Below, piece after piece: positions 33,871 to 41,652 of a DNA stretch of 64,000 nt. The notes below the pieces were generated by a model that had not been told where the DNA came from, did not search any database, and saw only the letters and a program-made list of their open reading frames with translations. The first letter of the stretch is position 1, and every line of letters begins with the position of its first letter. The stretch is from Acinetobacter defluvii (lineage in GTDB: Bacteria; Pseudomonadota; Gammaproteobacteria; Pseudomonadales; Moraxellaceae): the NCBI RefSeq assembly GCF_001704615.3, contig NZ_CP029396.2, positions 248,001-312,000 of the forward strand, read 5' to 3'. A program made the translations under genes and the position numbers.

Positions 33871-35160
33871 ATGGACAAAAAGATTAAAGTTGCGGTGATT
33901 GGTGGTGGGATTGCAGGATTAGCACTTACTACACAATTGGTGAAAAATCAAAATTTAGATGTGCATCTTTATGAAGCAGCCCCGCAATTTTCTGAAATTG
34001 GTGCAGGAATTTCTTTTGGTGCAAATGCTGTAAAAGCAATTCACTTATTAGGCTTGGCGAACGAATATGAAAGTATCGCAGACAAAGTAAAAGCCCCTTT
34101 TACCGATATCTGGTTTCAATGGCGTAATGGTTATACCGATGAATACTTATCAGCTTCTATAGCTCCGAATGTGGGGCAATCTTCTGTACATCGCGCAGAT
34201 TTTTTGGATACGCTGATTCCTTTGGTTCCGCATAAAAATGTGCATTTTAACAAACGAGTACAAGAAATTAAGGCTACAGATCATCAGGTTTCGATTCAAT
34301 TTATAGATGGTCAGCGTGTTGAATGTGATTATCTGATTGGATGTGATGGTATCCATTCTGTAGTTCGTAACCATGTACTTGATTCTCACCAGCTGAAACG
34401 TGTAAGTCCGGAATTTTCTGGAACTTGGGCTTATCGTGGAATCATTAAATTTGAGGACTTTAAACAAGCCATTAAAGAGCTTAGTAATGATCCAGAACTA
34501 GCTGAAGTGCCTCAAATGTTGTTAGGTAAAGATAAACATATTTTAACCTTCCCAATTCGTCAGGGCGAAGAAATTAATATTGTTGCCTTTAAATCAGACC
34601 GTACCCAAACGACATTACCTGAAAATACGCCTTGGACTAAATCCGTTTCTAAACAAGAAATGTTAGATGACTTTGCGGATTGGAGTGAGAGTTGTCAGGC
34701 ATTATTGAATCTGATTGAACAGCCGACGATTTGGGCATTACATGAAACACCACCTTTAACCACCTATAAAAATAAAACCCAAAATGTCATTGTGATTGGT
34801 GATGCAGCACATGCCATGTTACCGCATCAGGGTGCCGGCGCAGGGCAGGGCTTGGAAGACGCACTGATCTTGGCTAACTTATTGGCCAATCCACAGCTCA
34901 CAGCAGAAAATATTAAATTGGTATCAAAAATTTATGAAGATATCCGTTTAGATCGCGCAGTTAAAGTTCAACATACCTCCCATGAGTCGGGGGAAATTTA
35001 TGAACTTTATTCACCCGATTATCCAAGCTTTGAAGAAGTAGGCGCACATTTAGCACATCGATTTGATTGGTTATGGCAACACTCGCTTGAAAAGGATATT
35101 GAAGATGCTAACACAGCATTACAGCTGGACATTCAGCAGCATTTAAAACTGGTAGGTTGA
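33871..35160 (+). CDS. FAD-dependent salicylate 1-hydroxylase-like monooxygenase
   Basis: About 429 residues. The FAD-binding Rossmann motif is VAVIGGGIAGLALTTQLVKN at the N-terminus. The DG motif is CDYLIGCDGIHSVVRNHV (about residue 165), and the GD motif is VIVIGDAAHAMLPHQGAGAGQGLEDALILANLL (about residue 310). These identify a class A aromatic hydroxylase of the NahG/SalA type, which converts salicylate to catechol with NADH and O2. The catechol 1,2-dioxygenase gene 100 nt downstream uses that product. The ATG at 33871 is better spaced from the AAGGA site than the one at 33862. Gentisate-forming or other hydroxybenzoate hydroxylases are alternatives. Confidence 0.82.
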   Translation: MDKKIKVAVIGGGIAGLALTTQLVKNQNLDVHLYEAAPQFSEIGAGISFGANAVKAIHLLGLANEYESIADKVKAPFTDIWFQWRNGYTDEYLSASIAPNVGQSSVHRADFLDTLIPLVPHKNVHFNKRVQEIKATDHQVSIQFIDGQRVECDYLIGCDGIHSVVRNHVLDSHQLKRVSPEFSGTWAYRGIIKFEDFKQAIKELSNDPELAEVPQMLLGKDKHILTFPIRQGEEINIVAFKSDRTQTTLPENTPWTKSVSKQEMLDDFADWSESCQALLNLIEQPTIWALHETPPLTTYKNKTQNVIVIGDAAHAMLPHQGAGAGQGLEDALILANLLANPQLTAENIKLVSKIYEDIRLDRAVKVQHTSHESGEIYELYSPDYPSFEEVGAHLAHRFDWLWQHSLEKDIEDANTALQLDIQQHLKLVG

Positions 35161-35259
35161 AATTAGAAGTCAAATCGAAAAAGCAAAGGACGCTAAGTTT
35201 CTCACATGATGAGAGAAGCATGATTCACCAACAAATAAACATACTTAAGGAGCAATAGT

Positions 35260-36180
35260 ATGAACCGTCAGGAAATTGACACTTTAGTTAAAAAAATGAA
35301 TGTGGACACTGCAATAGGTCCAGTGGATGATCGCGTTCAACAAGTTGTGGTACGTTTAGTATCTGATCTATTCCAGGCGATTGAAGATCTTGACCTGACC
35401 CAGAGTGAAGTATGGAAAGGTCTTGAATATCTTACCGATGCTGGACAAGCTAATGAATTAGGATTATTGGCTGCAGGTCTTGGTCTTGAACATTTTCTAG
35501 ACTTACGTGCGGATGAAGCTGATATTAAAGCAGGTATTACGAAAGGAACACCACGTACCATTGAAGGACCACTGTATGTCGCTGGTGCACCAGAATCTGT
35601 CGGCTTCGCTCGCATGGATGATGGTTCAGAATCTGATAAGGTCGACTTACTTTTTATTGAAGGTACTGTAACCGATACAGATGGTAATATTATTGAAGGT
35701 GCCAAAGTGGAAGTCTGGCATGCCAATAGCTTGGGTAACTACTCCTTTTTCGATAAATCACAATCTGATTTTAATCTTCGTCGTACTATTTTTACCGATC
35801 AAGATGGTCATTATACTGCTCAAACGACTATGCCGGTCGGTTATGGCTGTCCTCCCGAGGGTACTACACAGGCTTTACTCAACAAATTAGGCCGTCACGG
35901 TAATCGTCCTTCTCATGTTCATTACTTTGTTTCAGCACCAGGTTACCGAAAGCTCACGACTCAGTTCAATATTGAGGGTGATAAGTACTTATGGGATGAC
36001 TTCGCGTTTGCAACACGTGAAGGTCTAGTGGCAACCGCGGTGGATGTAACTAATAAAGCTGAAATAGAACGCCGGAATGTAGATAAACCATTTAAACATA
36101 TTCAATTTAATGTTGAGTTGGTGAAAGAACATGAATGTACTCCATCTTCTGATGTTGAACGTCGACGGGCTAGCGCATAA
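35260..36180 (+). CDS. catA: Catechol 1,2-dioxygenase (intradiol)
   Basis: 306 residues. An N-terminal helical dimerisation/lipid-binding domain is followed by the catalytic beta-sandwich. The iron ligands are visible: Tyr in HANSLGNYSFFD, Tyr in PVGYGCPPEG, and two His in GRHGNRPSHVHYFVSAPGY. It cleaves catechol between the hydroxyl groups to cis,cis-muconate using Fe(III) and O2. No catB or catC gene follows, so muconate is presumably handled by chromosomal enzymes. The ribosome-binding site is AAGGAGC. Confidence 0.94.
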   Translation: MNRQEIDTLVKKMNVDTAIGPVDDRVQQVVVRLVSDLFQAIEDLDLTQSEVWKGLEYLTDAGQANELGLLAAGLGLEHFLDLRADEADIKAGITKGTPRTIEGPLYVAGAPESVGFARMDDGSESDKVDLLFIEGTVTDTDGNIIEGAKVEVWHANSLGNYSFFDKSQSDFNLRRTIFTDQDGHYTAQTTMPVGYGCPPEGTTQALLNKLGRHGNRPSHVHYFVSAPGYRKLTTQFNIEGDKYLWDDFAFATREGLVATAVDVTNKAEIERRNVDKPFKHIQFNVELVKEHECTPSSDVERRRASA

Positions 36181-36186
36181 TTTTTT

Positions 36187-36215
36187 AGGATGGATAGGTT
36201 GATCCTCTCCATCCT
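36187..36215 (+). terminator. Hairpin after catA
   Basis: AGGATGGA pairs with TCCATCCT immediately after the catA stop. The T-tract is weak, so termination may be partial. Confidence 0.5.
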
Positions 36216-36448
36216 ATAGACGTTTTACAAACTTCATGTAAAGACAAACTTAGAATTAATCCGAATTAGCATAAAAGATTTGTTAATCGTAACAATATAC
36301 CGATAAGGAAATTATGGATCTGCGAAAGTACAGAAAATAAATACAGTGAGCATAGATATCTACTCGTTCTCACTTCAGTTATTACGTAGTGAATTATTAA
36401 AGTCTGTCAAATAAAATATTGCAATCTATATGACCAGGGAGGTCTGTA

Positions 36449-37801
36449 ATGCAAAGTATTAATGCAAATGAAGTCATGGATCATGCTCCATTAAAAGCAA
36501 TTCATTGGCGAGTGATTTTACTGAGCGCACTCATCATTATCTTCGATGGATATGATTTGGTTATTTATGGTGTGGCGCTGCCAAAGCTCATGGTGGAATG
36601 GCAAATTGATTCCATTACTGCAGGATTCCTGGGTAGTATCGCCTTATTTGGAATGATGTTTGGTGCGATAATTTTTGGTAGTCTGAGCGATAAATTAGAA
36701 GCTTACGGATTTAGCCGAAAAAAATTAATTATCTTATGTGTTTGTTTATTTAGTAGTTTCACACTTTTATGTGGCTATGCTTCGAATCCGCAAAGTTTTG
36801 GAATTTTCCGCTTTATTGCTGGCCTTGGTTTAGGTGGAGTAATGCCCAATGTTATTGCACTTATGACTGAATATGCCCCTAAAAAATTACGTGCTACGTT
36901 AGTCTCTTTAATGTTTAGTGGCTATGCAGTAGGAGGCATGTGTTCTGCCTTGTTAGGTATGTGGCTGGTTCCACAATATGGTTGGAAAATCATGTTTATT
37001 TTAGGAGGATTACCACTTCTATTATTACCTATGATTTGGTTACTACTCCCTGAATCGATTGATTATTTGGTACGCCGCAAAAAAACTGAACAAGCAATTC
37101 ATATTCTCAAGCAAATTGACAGTAATATTACTTATACTACCCAAACGAGCATTAGCCTGCATCAAGCTAATCAAACTTCCTCTAAAACCCCAGTAAAAGA
37201 TCTATTTACAGAAAATCGTGGTCCAATCACTCTTTTATTCTGGGGAAGTGTATTTATGGCCTTAGTTTTGGTATACGCCTTAGGAAACTGGTTGCCAAAA
37301 CTGATGGTTGAAGCAGGTTATGATTTATCGACGAGCTTGTTTTTCCTTTTTGCTCTAAATATTGGGGGGATGTTAGGTGCAATTGGTGGTGGTTATTTCG
37401 CTGACCGTTTTAATCTAGCCAAAGTGTTATGTACACTCTTTATGAGTGGCGCTATTGCCTTATTTCTCCTCAGTTACAGTCTACCGACTTTTGTTCTTTA
37501 TATTTGTATTGCAATTGCGGGAGCGGCTTCAATTGGTGGACAAATTTTATTACTGGCTTATATGTCTCAATTTTATTCATCTAATATACGTGCAACGGGT
37601 TTAGGCATGGCCTTAGGAATTGGACGTTTAGGAGCTATCCTAGGGCCAATTTTATGTGGCTGGTTACTGAGTTTAAGTTTACCGATCAAATATAATTTTA
37701 TTGCTCTTGCAATTCCTTGTATCATTGCTGTTATCAGTGTATCGATGATCCACTTCCGCTTAAAGAAAACAAGATTGAAACGCACTGTAGTACAAGTCTA
37801 A
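36449..37801 (+). CDS. MFS aromatic-acid:H+ symporter (AAHS family)
   Basis: 450 residues with 12 predicted membrane spans. FDGYDLVIYGVALPKLM in helix 1 is the D-G-Y-D-hallmark of the AAHS family (PcaK, BenK, MucK). The inter-domain loop with GSLSDKLEAYGFSRKK and the second-half GGYFADRFN are the MFS A motifs. It should import an aromatic or muconate-type acid; within this cluster, salicylate or benzoate is most likely. A GGGAGGTCTG site precedes the start. About 270 bp separate it from catA, so it may have its own promoter. Confidence 0.86.
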   Translation: MQSINANEVMDHAPLKAIHWRVILLSALIIIFDGYDLVIYGVALPKLMVEWQIDSITAGFLGSIALFGMMFGAIIFGSLSDKLEAYGFSRKKLIILCVCLFSSFTLLCGYASNPQSFGIFRFIAGLGLGGVMPNVIALMTEYAPKKLRATLVSLMFSGYAVGGMCSALLGMWLVPQYGWKIMFILGGLPLLLLPMIWLLLPESIDYLVRRKKTEQAIHILKQIDSNITYTTQTSISLHQANQTSSKTPVKDLFTENRGPITLLFWGSVFMALVLVYALGNWLPKLMVEAGYDLSTSLFFLFALNIGGMLGAIGGGYFADRFNLAKVLCTLFMSGAIALFLLSYSLPTFVLYICIAIAGAASIGGQILLLAYMSQFYSSNIRATGLGMALGIGRLGAILGPILCGWLLSLSLPIKYNFIALAIPCIIAVISVSMIHFRLKKTRLKRTVVQV

Positions 37802-37810
37802 AAGTGAATC

Positions 37811-37829
37811 AGGGAGGGGAATCCTCCCT
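37811..37829 (+). terminator. Hairpin after the AAHS transporter gene
   Basis: AGGGAGG pairs with CCTCCCT around GGAAT, just after the transporter stop and before the LysR gene. Confidence 0.5.
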
Positions 37830-37850
37830 AATATCATCGAGATATTCAAA

Positions 37851-38744
37851 TTGATTGATCTAAGCCTTATTAAAGTTTTTATTATTGTTTATGAGACTAA
37901 AAATATCAGTCATGCTGCTGAGCGATTGAATTTAAGTCAGCCCTCTGTGACCTATAATCTAAATCGTTTACGTAAATTTCTAAATGATCCTTTATTTGAA
38001 CGTGATAAGTTTGGAGTTAAGCCAACTAAACTAGCACAAAGCTTATATCCTAGCTTTAGCAAATCAATAGAAGAAATTGAAGTAGCAATTACTGCCTCTC
38101 AAAATTTCAATCCTAAAACTTCCACTCGAATATTTCGACTGGGTTTATCGGATTTGGGAGAAATATGTTTGCTACCATCTTTAATTCAGTATCTTTCAAA
38201 AGAAGCACCTTTTATTAAGATTGAAATCGAAGAAATCAGATCAAGTAAAGTTGAAGAATGGCTTGTTGATGGTTCTTTAGATGTTGCCGTGTTTAATAGT
38301 AGCTATACCGTTATGCCTAGAATTGAATCACGTAATGTATTTGAAGAGCGGTATATGTGTATAGCGCATAAACAACATCCCCGTATACAACAGCAGCCCA
38401 GTTTAAAACAATATTTACGGGAGAAACATGCTGCTATTAAATCTTCTACAGGGCATATTGAAATTGATCAAAGACTGAAAGAGTTAGGTTTAAAAAGAGA
38501 AATTATGCTAGAGCTACCACATTTTAGTGTCTTACAAGATGTAGTGAGCAGTTCTGAATTGTTGGTTACTTTACCCTCACGTGCTGCAAAAGTGTATGAA
38601 CGAAACAGTGAGGTAAATGTTTTTGAATTACCCTTTGCCGTAAAACCCTTTAACGTCAGTGTTAATTGGTATAACCATCGAGATGATTTAGAAGCTCGAA
38701 CTTGGTTTATCCAAACTTTACAAAATATTTTTAAGCTTCTTTAA
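37851..38744 (+). CDS. LysR-type regulator (NahR/SalR-like position)
   Basis: 297 residues. The HTH is at residues 3-62 (LSLIKVFIIVYETKNISHAAERLNLSQPSVTYNLNRLRKFLNDPLFER), a NahR/NodD-like opening; the effector domain includes RIFRLGLSDLGEICLLPSLIQYL and the VVSSSELLVTLPSRAAKVY segment. NahR-type proteins activate salicylate genes when bound to salicylate. Its place at the end of the catabolic cluster supports that role. The start is a TTG at 37851, as no ATG precedes the conserved first helix. Confidence 0.85.
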   Translation: MIDLSLIKVFIIVYETKNISHAAERLNLSQPSVTYNLNRLRKFLNDPLFERDKFGVKPTKLAQSLYPSFSKSIEEIEVAITASQNFNPKTSTRIFRLGLSDLGEICLLPSLIQYLSKEAPFIKIEIEEIRSSKVEEWLVDGSLDVAVFNSSYTVMPRIESRNVFEERYMCIAHKQHPRIQQQPSLKQYLREKHAAIKSSTGHIEIDQRLKELGLKREIMLELPHFSVLQDVVSSSELLVTLPSRAAKVYERNSEVNVFELPFAVKPFNVSVNWYNHRDDLEARTWFIQTLQNIFKLL

Positions 38745-38877
38745 ACTCAAATATTGAATTATATAGGATAGTAGTCTTATATATTCTGAAAGAAATACTC
38801 GATAACCAAATACCTCTTTGAGGTTATTATTTGTTATGTGTTTCTTACTATAAATATATAAATTAATCTTAATAATT

Positions 38878-38909
38878 CAGCAAGACTATGATAAATAAAA
38901 GTCTTGCTG
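38878..38909. terminator. Hairpin downstream of the LysR gene
   Basis: CAGCAAGACT pairs with AGTCTTGCTG, followed by an A/T-rich run. It could terminate the LysR transcript. Confidence 0.55.
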
Positions 38910-38950
38910 AAAATTATTTTTTAATTTCTAACCCAATTCATTTCTAATAT

Positions 38951-38966
38951 TATTTGCAACAGTGCC
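38951..38966. mobile_element. IS6-family terminal remnant
   Basis: TATTTGCAACAGTGCC is exactly the outer 16 bp of the IS6-family right end seen in copies A-C, with no transposon sequence attached. It marks a former IS6 junction on the downstream side of the ubiquitin-like operon. Confidence 0.7.
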
Positions 38967-39050
38967 TGAAGGACACATAAGTTGTCATAAAAAAGACAAT
39001 TCGAGTAGAAGTGGGCTTTTCATAAAGTATTATGCTATTGATCTTAAAAG

Positions 39051-39078
39051 ATTTGCATAGAGTATATTATGTTAGTTT
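39051..39078. other. Degenerate pdif-like site 8
   Basis: A near-consensus XerD half TTATGTTAGTT (39068-39078), spacer AGTATA and a diverged XerC half GATTTGCATAG (39051-39061). No partner site was found on the far side of the operon. Confidence 0.5.
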
Positions 39079-39089
39079 TAGTTAGCTAA

Positions 39090-39119
39090 TATTCTCCCTG
39101 CTTTAAACAGGGAAAATAT
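39090..39119 (-). terminator. Hairpin downstream of the ubiquitin-like operon
   Basis: ATATTCTCCCTG pairs with CAGGGAAAATAT. It lies about 55 nt beyond the last gene of the operon in its direction of transcription. Confidence 0.5.
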
Positions 39120-39172
39120 GAAAAACTATACTTCGGATTTGTCTGACTCATGGAGAGATTATCCCTATTTCA

Positions 39173-39646
39173 CTAATCAATTTTATTAATTAATTTTCGT
39201 GACCATCTACGCAAACTATCCCAAATACCTTTATTCTCAGGCGGTTTTCTAAAGGTAGCTTCTTTTTCATTATTATTTACTTCACTCTCTGGTTGAGCCA
39301 TAGATTGATAATAATGAGTCTTAGCTAATTTATCCCTCTTTCTTTCTGCTGTGATTCGATCTTCGCTCCAACTACCAGCTTCAATTACTACATTTTGTTT
39401 AATAATGTAGTGTGAACGACATGCAGAATTCCAATTCCCAACAGATGGCGTCAGTGAAACACTTTCGCCATCAAAAATCATTTTCCAGTCGGTTGGTGAT
39501 AATGGAGTAACAACCCGTTCTCCACAGCCGCAACAGCAGCTATGCACTGCTGTTGCATATTCCATTGAGATATATAAAACGCCTGTATCGATTTCACGTG
39601 GGATATTACGGATAAAATGGTTTGTTAGCTTTTTAATTTTCAGCAT
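39173..39646 (-). CDS. DUF6527-family putative deubiquitinase-like peptidase
   Basis: 157 residues. The core is HSCCCGCGERVVTPLSPTDW, then SLTPSVGNWNSACRSHYII and a strand beginning VVIEAGSW, the conserved pattern of DUF6527. The Cys cluster (CCCGCG plus the later CRSH) probably binds zinc. Proteins of this family accompany bacterial multi-ubiquitin/E1/E2 genes and are reported or predicted to be peptidases that process or remove the ubiquitin-like tag. The C-terminal 40 residues are charged and linker-like. The start overlaps the end of the E2-E1 gene by 7 nt, so it is the last gene of the operon. The family call is from motif recall, not a search. Confidence 0.78.
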   Translation of the reverse strand: MLKIKKLTNHFIRNIPREIDTGVLYISMEYATAVHSCCCGCGERVVTPLSPTDWKMIFDGESVSLTPSVGNWNSACRSHYIIKQNVVIEAGSWSEDRITAERKRDKLAKTHYYQSMAQPESEVNNNEKEATFRKPPENKGIWDSLRRWSRKLINKID

Positions 39647-40824
39647 GTCAGATCCCCATTCAGTAACATATTTCCATCCGTAGTGTAGGTAGAGTGATGT
39701 TCATTCTCCAAATCTCTATAAAAGCCTCTCAATTTTTTCCATTTAATTACAGCTAAAGCCGCATTTAATGAGTTTAAATCAGCGACTTGTATATTAGATG
39801 CATAAAGATCATTCTCACCAACACTAGCAAATGAAATACGTCCTGAATGGATATGTTCGCGTTTATCAGGAGTACTACTTGTCACTCTCAAAATGCCACC
39901 AAGACTACCATTTACGAACTCTATTCCCATTCCAACATCAATAAAAGGTATATCAAGTAACTCCAATTTCTGAATGATCGCTTTCTTATCTTCACCAGCA
40001 TCAATACAAATAAACGCAAACGAAGTTCCATTTAATAATTCAAGATTGGTAGAGTTCAAGCTAACTGGATTCGCAACAATATTACGATGCATTCGGTCGT
40101 AAATATTTTTGAAATAATTGACCTTCAGTGGCGCATTTCGCAGCTCATGTAATAAGGGAGCACCAGGAGCACGAAAAGCGTTATGCTGTAAAAACTCATC
40201 CGCATCAAACAGACGTATCTCATGTGCGGGAGTTTTGCAAACTAAATCAATAATATAACTTCCAGTCCCCCCAGTTCCAATTATTGAAACAACCTCGCTT
40301 TCTAGCTTTTCTGAAAGTTTGCCTATCCCGGCACGATCAGAAGCTGTATCAATATAATTAAAAATGCTTTCAATTTCAGTTTCATCAGGAGCACGAAATA
40401 TCTTTGGACTCATACCTGGCTGTAATACCGCTGCTGGACCAGACAAAATCGTCGCGTAGGTAGACATTTTAGCAAAGTAATCTGGGTATCCTTCTGGACC
40501 TGGTTTACTTGAAAAGCTATGTTCAGCAGTAATACCATGACCAAAATCCATGTGCTGAGTTACATGGCGAATTTCATCTATAGGCATTCCATTAGCTTTA
40601 CAAGGATATTCCCCATCCCAATGCATGACATGACACCCAGGTTTACGTGTATTATCACCGGCAAGATCCAATGATGTTACAAGGGTACCTTTGCGAACGC
40701 ATTTTTGTGCATTTACATAAGGTACCTCTTTCATAACAAGGAAGCCGGCAATAATTTGCACATGATAGCCAGCTTCACGAAGCTGGCGTAAATCATCATT
40801 AAGATTGAATAGTTTTTGTGACAT
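39640..40824 (-). CDS. E2-like and E1/ThiF fusion enzyme for ubiquitin-like conjugation
   Basis: 394 residues from the ATG at 40824, which overlaps the preceding gene by 26 nt; an upstream frame to 40902 only extends into that gene. Residues about 1-140 form a diverged prokaryotic E2-like domain, with GCHVMHWDGEYPC at 63-75 offering Cys64 and Cys75 as candidate thioester residues. Residues about 165-380 are an E1/ThiF adenylation domain: SIIGTGGTGSYIIDLVCK (nucleotide-binding loop) and IRLFDADEFLQHNAFRAPG. The block FICIDAGEDKKAIIQKL carries the conserved Asp. It should adenylate the multi-ubiquitin protein's C-terminus and pass it to a target. The E2 assignment is from context and fold-level similarity. 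Confidence 0.8.
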   Translation of the reverse strand: MSQKLFNLNDDLRQLREAGYHVQIIAGFLVMKEVPYVNAQKCVRKGTLVTSLDLAGDNTRKPGCHVMHWDGEYPCKANGMPIDEIRHVTQHMDFGHGITAEHSFSSKPGPEGYPDYFAKMSTYATILSGPAAVLQPGMSPKIFRAPDETEIESIFNYIDTASDRAGIGKLSEKLESEVVSIIGTGGTGSYIIDLVCKTPAHEIRLFDADEFLQHNAFRAPGAPLLHELRNAPLKVNYFKNIYDRMHRNIVANPVSLNSTNLELLNGTSFAFICIDAGEDKKAIIQKLELLDIPFIDVGMGIEFVNGSLGGILRVTSSTPDKREHIHSGRISFASVGENDLYASNIQVADLNSLNAALAVIKWKKLRGFYRDLENEHHSTYTTDGNMLLNGDLTC

Positions 40825-41554
40825 TGAAAATCGTCCCCTGATGTTTAACTTCAATAACCCCACCCTCCGCAAGCTCACCAGCATTTGGTCTAGATGCTGC
40901 ATGACGATAAGTCATAGAGTAGATAATATTTGATCCGATTGGGTCATTAGGAAATGCCAGTTGGACAACCTGTTCAAATGTGACTTGCTTATTAGGTACT
41001 GATTCATCAAGAGAATTAATAGTGATGGTGTAACCCTGAACTGGTCGTTTAGCTGTAATAAAATGCTCTATACCAGGAGCTGTAAGATCCAGCAATTCAT
41101 CAGGTTCAATAAGGCGATCAGTACCACCTCGCACCTCCAAAAATACGGCTTGATCTGGACTAATACCTGACAATACATACAAGTTGTTGGCCTCAATAGC
41201 TGACCTGCCCCATTTAAGCTGACGACCATCAAGTGTTAGTTTGAATTCCCGATCCGTACGAAAAGCAATAAACCGTTCAACTTCTCGCCCACGCAAGTCA
41301 AAAGTTTCATTTAATCGAATATCTTCAAATTCACCAGATGGTAATATCGCATAAAGAGTTACCTCATCCCGATCATCAAGCCCTACTACAGATAATATCT
41401 GCCGCCCTGTAGGCACTGGATCAGAAACAAAAGCCTGTTGGAAATTCACATTGTCTATTCCAACACTAATGCGATATCCATTTGCAGCTTTTAACGGACG
41501 GTTCTCACGAACCGCTTCGCCAACATCATCAAAATCATCCTGAATAGGATTCAT
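40799..41554 (-). CDS. Multi-ubiquitin (triple beta-grasp) protein
   Basis: 251 residues that can be read as three consecutive beta-grasp units. The first spans about 22-95 (YRISVGIDNVNFQQAFVSDP ... GREVERFIAF). The second spans about 98-170 (EFKLTLDGRQLKWGRSAI ... APGIEHFITAK). The third spans about 173-251 (GYTITINSLDESVPNKQVTF ... GTIFNVTKTIQS). Each opens with a hydrophobic strand and ends in a similar turn, as expected for the Pfam multi-ubiquitin family. The C-terminus lacks a di-glycine and ends TKTIQS, so conjugation would use another residue or need trimming. The gene lies directly before the E2-E1 fusion, which is its predicted activating and conjugating enzyme. Confidence 0.78.
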   Translation of the reverse strand: MNPIQDDFDDVGEAVRENRPLKAANGYRISVGIDNVNFQQAFVSDPVPTGRQILSVVGLDDRDEVTLYAILPSGEFEDIRLNETFDLRGREVERFIAFRTDREFKLTLDGRQLKWGRSAIEANNLYVLSGISPDQAVFLEVRGGTDRLIEPDELLDLTAPGIEHFITAKRPVQGYTITINSLDESVPNKQVTFEQVVQLAFPNDPIGSNIIYSMTYRHAASRPNAGELAEGGVIEVKHQGTIFNVTKTIQS

Positions 41555-41652
41555 ATAAACACCTCTTAAAGTTTTGACCAGAAGGAATTTTCTGGCTACA
41601 TCTCTTTAATCGGACCGACAAAGCATCGTCGGTAATTTTTTTATAATTTATT

